Positions 7,306-16,559 are shown, counted from the stretch's first letter. The stretch: 64,000 nt of DNA from Streptomyces sp. NBC_00620 (GCF_026341825.1 NZ_JAPENY010000002.1:1268501-1332500), one strand, 5' to 3'. Program-made: numbers and translations. The notes: generated by a model not told the origin, from the letters alone.

Positions 7306-8724
7306 ATGTTCGATCCGGTCATAGCGCCCAGCGGTACGCTGCTCGGCCTGCTCCAGAGGGGCCGCGGCGACGGCACGCTGCACGCGCTCACCGCACCGCG
7401 CGCCGAAGCGCTCGCGGCGCTCAACCACTGTGTGCTGAGCGACCCCCGCCACGACTGGCAGGTGGAGAACCGCTCGCTCTACTACGCCCGTCTCTACCTC
7501 GACCTGAGCGGTGAGCTCGACGAGATCGAGCGGCACCTCTTCGACGTGGAGGACGTCCTCGACGACTGCGAGTCACGCACCGGGCTCGGCCTGGCGGTGC
7601 TCGGACACCTCGCGTCGTACGGCAGGCAGGACGCGCTCGAACTGCTGCGCAAGTACGCCGCCTCCGGCGCCAACTGGGCCTGGGCGCTCGACGAGCTGGC
7701 CCTGCGCGACGACGACGCGGGTCTGCGGGCCCTGGCCGCGCCCGTACTGGCCCGTTTCCCGGCCGACGCGGAGGGTGAGGCCGCACTCGCCGCCACCGTG
7801 CGCGACGCCTTCGAACCACGGCCCTGGCGGCTGTGGGCCGACGATCCGCGCGAATCCATCGGCACGCGCGTGCGTGCGGCCCAGGAGCAGGGCTCCTTCG
7901 ACCGCTGGCAGCGCCAGATGCGACCGGCCGGGCCCCGCCCGGGATGGAGCGTGCAGGCCGTCTTCGAGTGGGCCCAACAGGGCATCGAACGCGGAGCCGC
8001 ACTCCATGTCCCCGCCGCCCGCTGCCTCAGTGCCGTCGCGGGCCCCGAGGACCGGCCCGAGATCGTCGAGGCCGCCCGCGGCGGCGACGACGGAGCCCGC
8101 TGCACCGCCTTGCGCTATCTCGCCGACAGCAACGATCCGGACGCCCTCGACCTGATCGAGGGCGCGGCGGCCACCGGTTCGCCGGCCGCGGCCGAGGCCG
8201 CCGTGGAGGCCTTCGAACGGATGCGCAGTGTCGCCGCCGTCGACCGGGCGCGGAACTGGGCCCACCGGCCCGACGCCCTGGGGGCCGCCGCGGGCCGGAT
8301 GCTCGCCTGCCGGGGCGGTACGCAGGACAGCGAACTGGTCCTGGGCGCGCTGCGCGAGGCCGTACGCGGTGAGGGCCCCGACGCGCCGACGCTGTGGACC
8401 CTCGTCGACGGGGCCGGGCGGCTCGGCATCATCTGTGCCGCACCCGTCCTGCGGCATGTGTACCGCGAGACCGCCTCGTCCCATCTGCGCGGGCGCGCCG
8501 CCCGCGCACTCGCCGCCACCGATCCGTCCTTCCCCGCCGGCTTCGCCGTCGAGTGCCTGTGGGACTGCGAGGAATCCACCCGCGAGGTGGCCGCACGGCA
8601 CGCCGAGACCGGTGATGCACGTGTTGTCGATCAGTTGCGCCGGCTGGCGGCAGATCCAGCCGAAGAGGCCGAGGTACAGACAGCGGTACGGAGCAGAATC
8701 GGGCCGGACATGCCCGCCGTATGA
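7306..8724 (+). CDS. HEAT-repeat protein of unknown function
   Basis: A 472-residue, Ala/Leu/Asp/Glu-rich, all-helical protein. Repeated units such as LGLAVLGHLASYGRQDALELL, ARCTALRYLADSNDPDALDLI and LRGRAARALAATDPSF show the paired-helix pattern and conserved Asp/Arg turns of HEAT or PBS-lyase repeats. It should form a superhelical protein-binding scaffold in the cytoplasm; no catalytic motif is visible. I placed the start at ATG 7306 (MFDPVIAPSG), nine bases after GTGAGG; the GTG at 7291 is a less likely alternative. The gene stands alone between the leader ORF and the glycosyltransferase operon. Confidence 0.8.
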   Translation: MFDPVIAPSGTLLGLLQRGRGDGTLHALTAPRAEALAALNHCVLSDPRHDWQVENRSLYYARLYLDLSGELDEIERHLFDVEDVLDDCESRTGLGLAVLGHLASYGRQDALELLRKYAASGANWAWALDELALRDDDAGLRALAAPVLARFPADAEGEAALAATVRDAFEPRPWRLWADDPRESIGTRVRAAQEQGSFDRWQRQMRPAGPRPGWSVQAVFEWAQQGIERGAALHVPAARCLSAVAGPEDRPEIVEAARGGDDGARCTALRYLADSNDPDALDLIEGAAATGSPAAAEAAVEAFERMRSVAAVDRARNWAHRPDALGAAAGRMLACRGGTQDSELVLGALREAVRGEGPDAPTLWTLVDGAGRLGIICAAPVLRHVYRETASSHLRGRAARALAATDPSFPAGFAVECLWDCEESTREVAARHAETGDARVVDQLRRLAADPAEEAEVQTAVRSRIGPDMPAV

Positions 8725-8863
8725 ACGTTCGGTGACCCGGGAGTCAGGAAGTCATGGACGCGGGCTGACCTGGACGGGTGCGGAGCGCAACGCTCATGGG
8801 ACGTTCCCCGTACGGAAAGATCCACGTTGACGCGGGCACGTCCAGCGGGGCGACAACACGAGT

Positions 8864-9988
8864 ATGCGTGTCGTCATCGTGACCGAATCCTTTCCCCCCG
8901 ATGTGAACGGCGTGGCCCACTGCGCGCTTCAGACCGCCCGGCACCTCGTCGATCGCGGTCACGTTCCCCTCGTCGTCGCCCCGGCCACCGCCGCCGGGAG
9001 CGGGCCCGACGCCACCGCGCCGTGCCCTGTCGTCCGTATCCCCTCCATTCCGCTCCCGGGCTACCCCCAGGTCCGCGTCGCTCTCCCCAGCCGACGCGTC
9101 GCCGCGGCGATCACCGAACACCGCGCCGACATCGTCCACCTGGCCAGCCCCTTCATCCTCGGCGTCCGCGGTATGGCCGCGGCCGCCCGGCTCGGCATCC
9201 CCGCCGTCGCCGTCTACCAGACCGACCTGGCCGGATACGCCCGTACGTACGTGGGCGCCGGCGAAGCCACGGCGTGGCGGCGCATTCGCTCCGTGCACGC
9301 CGCCGCCGACCGGACACTCGCCCCGTCCAGCGTGGCCCTGCACGACCTGGAGGCACACGGTGTGCCGCGGGTGAAGCTGTGGGCGCGTGGCGTGGACACC
9401 GTCCGCTTCCGTCCCGACCGCCGGGACGAGGCGATGCGCCGCGAGCTGGCGCCCAACGGCGAGCTGATCGTCGGCTATGTCGGCCGGCTCGCCCCCGAGA
9501 AGCAGGTCGAACTGCTCGCCGGGGTCTGCGGCCTGGACGGCGTACGCGTCGTGATCGTCGGGGACGGGCCGAGCCAGACCAGCCTCACCGAACAGTTGCC
9601 CGGCGCCGTCTTCCTCGGCCGTCGCACGGGTGACGAACTCGCCCGGATCTTCGCCTCGCTGGACGTCTTCGCGCACACCGGCCCCTTCGAGACCTTCTGC
9701 CAGACCGTGCAGGAGGCCATGGCCAGCGGGGTGCCCGTCGTCGCGCCGGCCGCGGGCGGACCGCTCGACCTGGTGGCCCACGGGCGTACCGGGCTGCTGG
9801 TGCCGCCGCGCGACGCTGCCGCCGTACGGGACGCGGTGTGGTCCCTGGCCGGCGATCCGGCGCTGCGGGCCGCCTACGGCGCCGCCGCGCGGGACATGGT
9901 CGAGGGCCGCACCTGGGCCGCCGTCGGCGATCAGCTCATCGGGCACTACAGCGATGTGCTCTCCGCACGGACGGTGGTGGCGGCATGA
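8864..9988 (+). CDS. GT4-family glycosyltransferase (first of pair)
   Basis: A 374-residue GT-B glycosyltransferase of family GT4. The N-terminal Rossmann domain opens with RVVIVTESFPPDVNGV, the acceptor-side glycine-rich start typical of MgtA/PimB-like mannosyltransferases. The C-terminal nucleotide-sugar domain shows GYVGRLAPEKQVELL, IVGDGP and the E-x7-E-like element in ETFCQTVQEAMASGVPVVA. It probably adds mannose or a related hexose to a lipid or cell-wall precursor at the inner face of the membrane. Its stop overlaps the next start in ATGA. No clear ribosome site precedes the ATG; TTGACG at 8827-8832 could be the -35 of a promoter that gives a nearly leaderless transcript. Confidence 0.9.
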   Translation: MRVVIVTESFPPDVNGVAHCALQTARHLVDRGHVPLVVAPATAAGSGPDATAPCPVVRIPSIPLPGYPQVRVALPSRRVAAAITEHRADIVHLASPFILGVRGMAAAARLGIPAVAVYQTDLAGYARTYVGAGEATAWRRIRSVHAAADRTLAPSSVALHDLEAHGVPRVKLWARGVDTVRFRPDRRDEAMRRELAPNGELIVGYVGRLAPEKQVELLAGVCGLDGVRVVIVGDGPSQTSLTEQLPGAVFLGRRTGDELARIFASLDVFAHTGPFETFCQTVQEAMASGVPVVAPAAGGPLDLVAHGRTGLLVPPRDAAAVRDAVWSLAGDPALRAAYGAAARDMVEGRTWAAVGDQLIGHYSDVLSARTVVAA

Positions 9989-11139
9989 GCCTGCGCATCG
10001 TACGGCTGGCGAACTTCGTCGCCCCCGCATCCGGCGGCCTGCGCACCGCGCTGCGGGAGCTGGGCACCGGCTACCGGGCCGCGGGGCACGAGCCGGTGCT
10101 CATCGTCCCCGGTGAGCGCGCCACGGACCGGGAGACCGAACAGGGGCGCGTCATCACTCTGCCTGGGCCGGTGCTGCCCGGCACCGGCGGCTACCGCGTG
10201 CTCACCGACAAGCGGCGGGTCGCCCGGCTCCTGGAGTCGCTCGCACCCGACCGCCTCGAGGTCTCCGACCGGACCACCCTGCGCTGGACCGGCGTCTGGG
10301 CACGGCGGGCCCGGGTGCCCGCCGTGATGGTCTCCCACGAGACCGCCGACGGCGTGCTGCGGACCTGGGGGCTCCCCGAGGGCATGGCCCGGCGCACTGC
10401 CGACGCCCTCAACGTGCGTACGGCGCACACCTATTCACGTGTCGTGTGCACCACGGAGTTCGCCGAGCGCGAGTTCGTGCGCATCGGCGCCCGCAACGTC
10501 GTACGCGCCCCGCTGGGCGTCGACCTGGTGGGACGGGACCCCTCGCTGCGGGATCCTGCGGTGCGTGCCCGCTACGCGCGCGCGGACGAGGCCCTGCTCG
10601 TGATGTGCTCCAGGCTGTCCGTCGAGAAGCGGCCCGGTACGGCGCTGGACGGGCTTGAGGCGCTGCTGCGGCGCGGACAGCGTGCGGTCCTCGTCGTCGC
10701 CGGGGACGGACCGCTGCGGGCCCGGCTCGAACAGCGCGCCCGGGAGCGGAGGTTGCCCGTCACCTTCCTCGGACACCTTGCGGACCGCGCCGCGCTCGGC
10801 GCGCTCCAGGCCTCCGCCGACGTCTGCCTGGCCCCCGGGCCCGCCGAGACCTTCGGGCTCGCCGCCCTGGAGGCGATGGCCTGCGGTACGCCCGTGGTGG
10901 CCAGCTCGCTGTCCGCCCTGCCGGAGGTCATCGGCTCCGCCGGGGCCACCGCCGCGGACAGCGGGGACTCCTTCGCGGACGCGGTACGGCTGCTCCTTGG
11001 GCGTCCCGAGGGTGCGCGCAGGGAGGCCGCACGCGCGCGTGCCGAGTGTTTCGGATGGGGCACCGCCGTCGAGGGCTTCCTCGCCGCGCACGACGCGGTG
11101 GTCGAGGTGCGGCCGCGCCTGCAGGAGGGCGTGGGATGA
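9985..11139 (+). CDS. GT4-family glycosyltransferase (second of pair)
   Basis: A 384-residue GT-B enzyme. The N-terminus LRIVRLANFVAPASGGLRT carries the glycine-rich loop, the C-terminal half has CSRLSVEKRPG (donor phosphate-binding Arg/Lys pair), VVAGDGPLR, and the family's acidic element in GPAETFGLAALEAMACGTP. The start ATG is nested in the stop of the preceding glycosyltransferase (ATGA at 9985-9988), and the stop is nested in the following SGNH hydrolase start, so the three proteins should be made in fixed proportion. Sequential transfer of two sugars to one acceptor is the simplest joint function. Donor and acceptor are unknown. Confidence 0.9.
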   Translation: MSLRIVRLANFVAPASGGLRTALRELGTGYRAAGHEPVLIVPGERATDRETEQGRVITLPGPVLPGTGGYRVLTDKRRVARLLESLAPDRLEVSDRTTLRWTGVWARRARVPAVMVSHETADGVLRTWGLPEGMARRTADALNVRTAHTYSRVVCTTEFAEREFVRIGARNVVRAPLGVDLVGRDPSLRDPAVRARYARADEALLVMCSRLSVEKRPGTALDGLEALLRRGQRAVLVVAGDGPLRARLEQRARERRLPVTFLGHLADRAALGALQASADVCLAPGPAETFGLAALEAMACGTPVVASSLSALPEVIGSAGATAADSGDSFADAVRLLLGRPEGARREAARARAECFGWGTAVEGFLAAHDAVVEVRPRLQEGVG

Positions 11140-11993
11140 GACCGCTGCGTTTCGTGGCCCTCGGGGACTCGCTGACGGAAGGGGTGGGCGATCCCGTCGG
11201 CGAGGAACGGCGGGGGTGGGCCGCACTGCTCGCACAGGGGCTCGCCCCGGCGGACGCACCCGTGGAGTTCATCAACCTGGCGGTGAGCGGCGCCCAGACG
11301 CGTGACGTGCTGGAACGCCAGACGCCGGAGGCGATGGCACTCGGCCCTGACGTGGTCTCCGTCGTCATAGGCGTCAACGACACCCTGCGGTACACCTTCG
11401 ACATCCACTCCGTGGCCGCCCGACTCGACAAGGTGTACGCGGCGTTCCGGGCTCAGGGAGCGGTGGTGATGACGGCCTGTCTGCCGGATCCCGGCTACAT
11501 GCTCGGGCTGCCGGGTGCCCTGGCGCGGCCGCTGGCCCGGCGGCAGCGGGCCGTCAACGCGGTGGTCCACGCGCTGTCCGAGCGGTACGGGGCGCTGCAT
11601 CTGCACGCCGCGGAGGAGGACTGGCTGAAGGACCGCGCGATGTGGAGCGCGGACAAACTGCATCCGGGGGAGCAGGGGCACCGGGCGCTCGCGCTCCGGT
11701 TCCACGCGCTGCTTGCCGAGCAGGGCATCGCCACCGGTGTCCAGCCCTCGGCCGAACCAGAGTTCCCCGCGCCCACGCGGTCGGCGAGCCTCTGGTGGCT
11801 GGCGACCGCCGGGACCGGCTGGGTCGCCAGGCGGTGCACCGATCTGCTGCCGCAGCTGCTCACCCTCGCCGCCGCCGAGGTACGCCACAAGGCGCGCGGT
11901 ACCAGCGCACGCCTAGACCTGAGCGCCTCGCACGCCGTGTCGGCCGCGCTGGCCGCCCTGTCGGTGAGCGAACAGCAGCCGGACCCGGTATGA
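11136..11993 (+). CDS. SGNH/GDSL hydrolase
   Basis: A 285-residue SGNH-fold hydrolase or esterase. Block I is ALGDSLTEGVGDP at the N-terminus (nucleophile Ser in GDSL), block II has the conserved Gly in NLAVSGAQT, block III is VIGVNDTLRY (oxyanion Asn), and block V is SADKLHPGEQGH (catalytic Asp and His). No signal peptide is visible, so it is likely cytoplasmic. The last 70 residues are an Ala-rich helical extension of no recognised type. Translational coupling to two GT4 enzymes suggests it deacylates or edits the glycoconjugate they make (inference). Confidence 0.9.
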   Translation: MRPLRFVALGDSLTEGVGDPVGEERRGWAALLAQGLAPADAPVEFINLAVSGAQTRDVLERQTPEAMALGPDVVSVVIGVNDTLRYTFDIHSVAARLDKVYAAFRAQGAVVMTACLPDPGYMLGLPGALARPLARRQRAVNAVVHALSERYGALHLHAAEEDWLKDRAMWSADKLHPGEQGHRALALRFHALLAEQGIATGVQPSAEPEFPAPTRSASLWWLATAGTGWVARRCTDLLPQLLTLAAAEVRHKARGTSARLDLSASHAVSAALAALSVSEQQPDPV

Positions 11994-12016
11994 CGGCCCG
12001 GCTTCGTCTCGGGCCG
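11994..12016. terminator. bidirectional terminator hairpin
   Basis: CGGCCCG and CGGGCCG form a seven-base stem with a nine-base loop, filling the 25-bp gap between the convergent SGNH hydrolase and pxpC genes. Confidence 0.5.
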
Positions 12017-12018
12017 CT

Positions 12019-12888
12019 TCATCGTCGTCGTACGGCCACGAAGCGGACCGGCGTGCCGGGGACGGCCTGAGCGGCCGCCGGGAGATCGGCCGGGCGGACC
12101 ACAGCGATCACCGGGTACCCGCCGGTGGTCGGGTGGTCGGCCAGGAAGACGACCGGTCTGCCGTCGGGCGGTACCTGGACGGCACCCAGGACCATGCCCT
12201 CACTGGGGAGTTCGCCGGAAACGGCCCTCTCCAGTGAGGGCCCTTCCGTCCGCAGGCCGATGCGGTTGCTCGCCGCCGACACCCGGTAGGGGCGGGTGGT
12301 GAGGGTGCGCAGCGCCGAGGCCGTGAACCAGTCGTCGCGCGGGCCCGGCGTCACCCGCAGGACCAGTTCGGACGGCGGCGCGGGCTGTGGAACCACGTCC
12401 ACGCGCGCGTGGAGGGTGTCGGGGCGTCCCAGGGGCAGCACCATGCCGTCCGTGAGGGGCGGGGGGCCGAGGCCCGAGAGGAGGTCCGTGGAGCGGCTGC
12501 CGAGGACGGGATCCACGGCGACTCCGCCGGAGACGGCCACATAGGTGCGGAGTCCCGCGCGCGCGGGGCCCACGTCGAGGAGCGCGCCGGCCGGCACGCG
12601 TACGGGCGCTCCCCAGGGCGCGGGACGCCCGTCCACGGTGACCGGGCAGGGCGCACCCGCCACCGCCACGGTGACGGATGAACGCGGGCGCAGGGCACAC
12701 CCGTTCACTGTCGTCTCCAGGACGGCCGCTTCCGGGGAGTTCCCGACGAGGCGGTTGGCCAGCGCCGCCGCAGGTCCGTCGAGCGCGCCGGAGCGCGGTA
12801 CCCCGAGGTGGGCGTGGCCGGGGCGGCCCTGATCCTGGACGGTGGTCAGGGCCCCGGCACGTACGACGGAAAGAGCCCGGTCGGTCAT
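12019..12888 (-). CDS. pxpC: 5-oxoprolinase subunit C (biotin-dependent carboxyltransferase-like)
   Basis: A 289-residue protein of the allophanate hydrolase subunit 2 / KipA family, the third subunit of prokaryotic 5-oxoprolinase PxpABC, which cleaves 5-oxo-L-proline to L-glutamate with ATP. Family features seen are the N-terminal strand LSVVRAGALTTVQDQGRPG, the sequence GVPRSGALD, the segment VAVSGGVAVDPVLGSRSTDL and the C-terminal HPTTGGYPVIAVV. It is the last gene of the operon; its ATG overlaps the pxpB stop (ATGA at 12885-12888). It converges on the SGNH hydrolase across a short hairpin. Confidence 0.93.
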   Translation of the reverse strand: MTDRALSVVRAGALTTVQDQGRPGHAHLGVPRSGALDGPAAALANRLVGNSPEAAVLETTVNGCALRPRSSVTVAVAGAPCPVTVDGRPAPWGAPVRVPAGALLDVGPARAGLRTYVAVSGGVAVDPVLGSRSTDLLSGLGPPPLTDGMVLPLGRPDTLHARVDVVPQPAPPSELVLRVTPGPRDDWFTASALRTLTTRPYRVSAASNRIGLRTEGPSLERAVSGELPSEGMVLGAVQVPPDGRPVVFLADHPTTGGYPVIAVVRPADLPAAAQAVPGTPVRFVAVRRR

Positions 12889-13502
12889 GAGTGCCTCGTC
12901 GGTACGAAACGGACCCGGGTACCCGGAGCCAACAGTGCGGCCGGCACGCGCGCGTGGTCCCACAGCACCGCGTCCGTCGTCCCGATCAACTGCCAGCCGC
13001 CCGGCGAGGAGCGCGGGTACACGCCGGTGTACGGGCCCGCGAGCGCCACGGAACCGGCCGGAACCGTCGTACGCGGAGTCGCCCGGCGGGGAACGTCGTA
13101 CCCGGAGGGCAGACCTGTCAGGTAACTGAAGCCGGGCGCGAACCCGCAGAAGGCGACGCGGAATTCGGCCGCCGCGTGGATCTCCGGCACGTCCTGCTCG
13201 GGCACCCCCCACAGGGCCGCGACGTCCGCCAGGTCGGGACCGTCGTACCGTACGGGGATCTCGATCGCCCGCTCCGCGCGCGTGGGCAGTGCGGGGATGT
13301 CCCAGGAGGCGAGACGGGCCGCCAGGCGCGCGGGGTCGTCCACTCCGTCCAGGAGGACCGTACGGGCCGCGGGGACGATCTCCGCGACCGAGAAGGAGCC
13401 GTCCGCGCGGCGGCGCAGCAGTTCGGCGTGCAGGGCCTGGGCCTCCTCGCCCGAGGAGACCTCGATGAGCAGGGCTCGCTCACCGACCGGCAGTGCCCTC
13501 AT
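12885..13502 (-). CDS. pxpB: 5-oxoprolinase subunit B
   Basis: A 205-residue protein of the allophanate hydrolase subunit 1 / KipI family, partner of PxpC in the cyclophilin-like heteromer that activates 5-oxoproline. Diagnostic motifs are the N-terminal ALPVGERALLIEV, IPVRYDGPDLADVA, FCGFAPGFSYLTGLP and RTTVPAGSVALAGPYTGVYP. Both ends overlap neighbours by four bases (ATGA type), so pxpA, pxpB and pxpC are translationally coupled. Related KipI/KipA proteins control sporulation kinase KinA in Bacillus, but the adjacent pxpA makes 5-oxoproline metabolism the better reading. Confidence 0.92.
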   Translation of the reverse strand: MRALPVGERALLIEVSSGEEAQALHAELLRRRADGSFSVAEIVPAARTVLLDGVDDPARLAARLASWDIPALPTRAERAIEIPVRYDGPDLADVAALWGVPEQDVPEIHAAAEFRVAFCGFAPGFSYLTGLPSGYDVPRRATPRTTVPAGSVALAGPYTGVYPRSSPGGWQLIGTTDAVLWDHARVPAALLAPGTRVRFVPTRHS

Positions 13503-14257
13503 GCGAACGCCTCCACGCGGACACCCGAGGACTCGAGCCCGGCGCGGACCCGGCGTGCCATGTCCACCGCGCCCGGAGTGTCCCCGTGCAGACACAGGGA
13601 GCGGGCGCGGACCGGGATGCGCTCCCCGGAGTGCGAGGTCACGACGCCGAAGCGGGCCAGACCCAGCGAGCGTTCGAGGACTGCGTCGGCGTCCGTGATC
13701 ACCGCGCCGTCCTGGGAACGTGGCACCAGGGTGCCCTCCTCGGTGTAGGCGCGGTCCGCGAACGCCTCGGTGACGGTGGGCAGTCCCGCCCGCTCGGCCA
13801 GCTTCAGGAAGCGGGAGGACGGGAGACCGAGGACGGGCAGGGAGGCGTCCGCGAGCAGTACACCGTCGACGACCGCCCCCGCCTGCTCCTCGTCGTGCAC
13901 GACGCGGTTGTAGAGCGCGCCGTGCGGCTTCACGTACGACACGCGCGAGCCGGCCGCACGTGCGAAGACCTCCAAGGCGCCGATCTGGTAGGCCACTTCG
14001 GCCGTCAGCTCGGCGGACGGCACATCCATCGCGCGCCGCCCGAAACCCGCCAGGTCGCGGTAGGAGACCTGGGCGCCGATCCGTACACCGCGCTCGGCCG
14101 CCAGCTGGCACACCCGCCGCATGGTGGCCGCGTCCCCGGCGTGGAAACCGCAGGCCACATTGGCGCTGGTGACGACGGACAGCAACTGTTCGTCGTCGGT
14201 CAGGCGCCAGCGGCCGAAGCCCTCGCCCAGGTCGGCGTTGAGATCGATCGGTGTCAT
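13499..14257 (-). CDS. pxpA: 5-oxoprolinase subunit A (LamB/YcsF family)
   Basis: A 252-residue LamB/YcsF-family protein, the catalytic-type subunit of PxpABC. The N-terminus IDLNADLGEGFGRW, the block TSANVACGFHAGD and the block SYVKPHGALYN are all intact, matching the family's conserved Asp/Glu/His sites. The start is the ATG at 14255-14257, which has CAGGAGAG upstream; an in-frame ATG 45 bases earlier gives an N-terminus unlike the family. It follows the DUF1445 gene by 19 bp and overlaps pxpB by four. Confidence 0.94.
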   Translation of the reverse strand: MTPIDLNADLGEGFGRWRLTDDEQLLSVVTSANVACGFHAGDAATMRRVCQLAAERGVRIGAQVSYRDLAGFGRRAMDVPSAELTAEVAYQIGALEVFARAAGSRVSYVKPHGALYNRVVHDEEQAGAVVDGVLLADASLPVLGLPSSRFLKLAERAGLPTVTEAFADRAYTEEGTLVPRSQDGAVITDADAVLERSLGLARFGVVTSHSGERIPVRARSLCLHGDTPGAVDMARRVRAGLESSGVRVEAFA

Positions 14258-14276
14258 GAGCTGCTGTCTCTCCTGT

Positions 14277-15128
14277 TCAGGCCACGCGGTACTGCTCGTC
14301 ACGGGTGTCCGTGACGAGCATCTGGCCGGGTGCGTGGGTGATGGCGAAGGGCGGGCGCGAGGCCATCACGGCCGCCTGGGGTGTCACTCCGCAGGCCCAG
14401 AACACCGGGATGTCACCGGGCTCGGCGTCCACCCGGTCGCCGAAGTCGGGGCGCGCGAGATCCCCGATGCCAAGACCCGACGGCTCACCGCAGTGCACCG
14501 GGCTCCCGTGCACGGCGGGCAGCAGACTGCTCTCCCGGATCGCCGCGGCCAGGTGCTCGGGCGGGACCGGGCGCATCGACACCACCATGGGGCCGTGCAG
14601 CCGCCCGGCCGGACGGCACTGGCGGCCCGTCACGTACATCGAGACGTTGCGGCCCTGCTCCAGGTGGCGCATCGGGACGCCCGCCTCGCTCAGCGCCCAC
14701 TCGAAGGTGAAGCTGCAGCCGATGAGGAACGAGACCAGGTCGCCGCGCCAGTGGTCGATCACGTCCGTGGGTTCGGCCACCAACTCCCCGTGCTCCCACA
14801 CCCGGTAGCGCGGCAGATCGGTGCGCAGGTCCGCGCCCTCGGCGAGCGGAGTGGTCCAGGAACCGGCGTCGGTGACGTCGAGGACCGGGCAGGGTTTCGG
14901 GTTGCGCTGACAGAACAGCAGCATGTCGTACGCCCAGTCTGCGGGCACCGAGATCAGGTTCGCCTGGGTGTGGCCCGCGGCGACTCCGGCGGTGGATCCC
15001 GACACGCCCGAACGGAACGTGGCGCGCGCCTTCTTGGGGGTCCACGCGTGCGCGTGGCCGTCGCGGAGGCTCAACGGGCGGTCCTGGGGGGAGTGGATCA
15101 CGGGGATCACAGAGGTCGTGGCAGTCAC
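14277..15128 (-). CDS. DUF1445 putative hydro-lyase / D-glutamate cyclase-like protein
   Basis: A 283-residue protein of the DUF1445 (putative hydro-lyase, PA2116-like) family. Recognisable segments are HTQANLISVPADWAYDMLLF, CQRNPKPCPVLDV, DLVSFLIGCSFTFEWAL, the cysteine-containing GSPVHCGEPSGLGI and FWACGVTPQAAVM. The family is related to the bacterial-type domain of mammalian D-glutamate cyclase (DGLUCY), which interconverts D-glutamate and 5-oxo-D-proline. Its place between a transporter and pxpABC fits a role in feeding or draining the 5-oxoproline pool, though stereochemistry would need to be reconciled. The GTG start overlaps the MFS stop (GTGA at 15125-15128). Confidence 0.88.
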   Translation of the reverse strand: MTATTSVIPVIHSPQDRPLSLRDGHAHAWTPKKARATFRSGVSGSTAGVAAGHTQANLISVPADWAYDMLLFCQRNPKPCPVLDVTDAGSWTTPLAEGADLRTDLPRYRVWEHGELVAEPTDVIDHWRGDLVSFLIGCSFTFEWALSEAGVPMRHLEQGRNVSMYVTGRQCRPAGRLHGPMVVSMRPVPPEHLAAAIRESSLLPAVHGSPVHCGEPSGLGIGDLARPDFGDRVDAEPGDIPVFWACGVTPQAAVMASRPPFAITHAPGQMLVTDTRDEQYRVA

Positions 15129-16444
15129 AGGAGTTCCTTCCCACGGGTCTCGGGGAGTCCGATCAGCGCCACGGCCGCGAGGGCGTAGCCGATCGCACCG
15201 AAGACCAGCGCCCCGCCCACGCCCCAACTGTCGGCGAGGAAGCCGACGGTGGTGGGGAAGGCGGCGCCCACGGCACGTCCGGTGTTGTACGTGAAGCCCT
15301 GCCCCGTGCCGCGCACCGCCGTCGGGTACAGCTCGCTGAGGAAGGAGCCGAAGCCGCTGAAGATGGCCGACATGCAGAAGCCGAGCGGGAAACCGAGCAC
15401 CAGGAGAAGGGTGTTGGCGCCGCTCGGGATGTTGGCGTACGCGAGGATGCACAGCGCCGAGAGGATCGCGAAGAGCAGGATGTTGCGCTTGCGGCCCAGT
15501 TTGTCGGTGAGATAGCCGCCGGTGAGATAGCCGAGGAAGGCTCCGGAGATCAGGAACGTGAGGTAGCCGCCGGTGCCCACGACGGACAGACCGCGCTCCG
15601 TTTTGAGATAGGTGGGCACCCAGGTGGCCAGCGTGTAGTAGCCGCCCTGGACACCGGTGGACAGCAGGACCGCGAAGAACGTGGTGCGCAGGAGACCGGG
15701 GCCGTCGGCCGTGGCGGGCTTGAAGATCGCCGCGAACGAGCCCTTCTTGGCGCTCTTCTCACGTACGGCGGCCGCTTTCGGAGCGTCTTCCACCCGGCGC
15801 CGCACCCAGACGACGAGCAGCGCGGGCAGCGCGCCGGTCCAGAACATCACGCGCCAGGCGAGGTCGTCGTCGAGGAACTGGAAGACCACCGTGTAGACGA
15901 TCACGGCCAGTCCCCAGCCGACGGCCCAGGAACTCTGGACCGCACCGAGCGTGCGGCCGCGGTGCTTGGGGCTCGCGTACTCGGCGACCAGGATCGCGCC
16001 GACCGCCCACTCACCGCCGAAACCGAGCCCCTGAAGGGCGCGGAAAACCAGCAGAGTCTCGTAGTTGGGCGCGAAACCGCAGGCCACGGTGAACACCGCG
16101 TACGTGATCACGGTGATCATCAGGGCCTTGACGCGCCCGATCCGGTCCGCGACCACACCCGCTATCGCGCCGCCGACCGCCGATACGACCAGCGTGACGG
16201 TGGTGAACAGGCCGGTCTGGCCGCTGTCCAGGCCGAAGTACGCCGCCAGCGCGACCATGCTCAGCGGCAGTGTGAAGTAGTCGTACGAGTCGAGGCCGTA
16301 GCCGCCGAACGCGCCGGCGAAGGCGCGTCGGCCGCGCGGACCGAGAGCGTGCAGCCAGGCGAACGGGCCGTCCTGGGGAGTGGGTTCAGCCGCGTCGGGG
16401 CGGTCTTCGGCGGTCAGGGCCTGGGGTGGAGGGGTCGTGCTCAT
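15125..16444 (-). CDS. MFS transporter of the 5-oxoproline operon
   Basis: A 439-residue, twelve-helix major facilitator protein. The loop GVVADRIGRVKALM between helices 2 and 3 and RALQGLGFGGEWAVGAILVAE resemble the sialate/benzoate:H+ symporter branch (SHS/AAHS); the matching C-terminal loop is GGYLTDKLGRKRN. It is the first gene of the minus-strand operon MFS-DUF1445-pxpABC, so the likely substrate is 5-oxoproline or a related organic acid (inference from context). CGAGG precedes the ATG at about seven bases. Its promoter region contains a perfect palindrome, the probable site of the divergent GntR regulator. Confidence 0.9.
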   Translation of the reverse strand: MSTTPPPQALTAEDRPDAAEPTPQDGPFAWLHALGPRGRRAFAGAFGGYGLDSYDYFTLPLSMVALAAYFGLDSGQTGLFTTVTLVVSAVGGAIAGVVADRIGRVKALMITVITYAVFTVACGFAPNYETLLVFRALQGLGFGGEWAVGAILVAEYASPKHRGRTLGAVQSSWAVGWGLAVIVYTVVFQFLDDDLAWRVMFWTGALPALLVVWVRRRVEDAPKAAAVREKSAKKGSFAAIFKPATADGPGLLRTTFFAVLLSTGVQGGYYTLATWVPTYLKTERGLSVVGTGGYLTFLISGAFLGYLTGGYLTDKLGRKRNILLFAILSALCILAYANIPSGANTLLLVLGFPLGFCMSAIFSGFGSFLSELYPTAVRGTGQGFTYNTGRAVGAAFPTTVGFLADSWGVGGALVFGAIGYALAAVALIGLPETRGKELL

Positions 16445-16559
16445 GGGCACCTCGCAGTGAGGGACGGAGGGTGCTTGGACTGAGCCGTGCCGTGCGGGAA
16501 GTGCGCGGCGCCTTGGTTCGCGGCCGTTTTCGAGGCCCTGCGATTGACGCCTGACCGAC

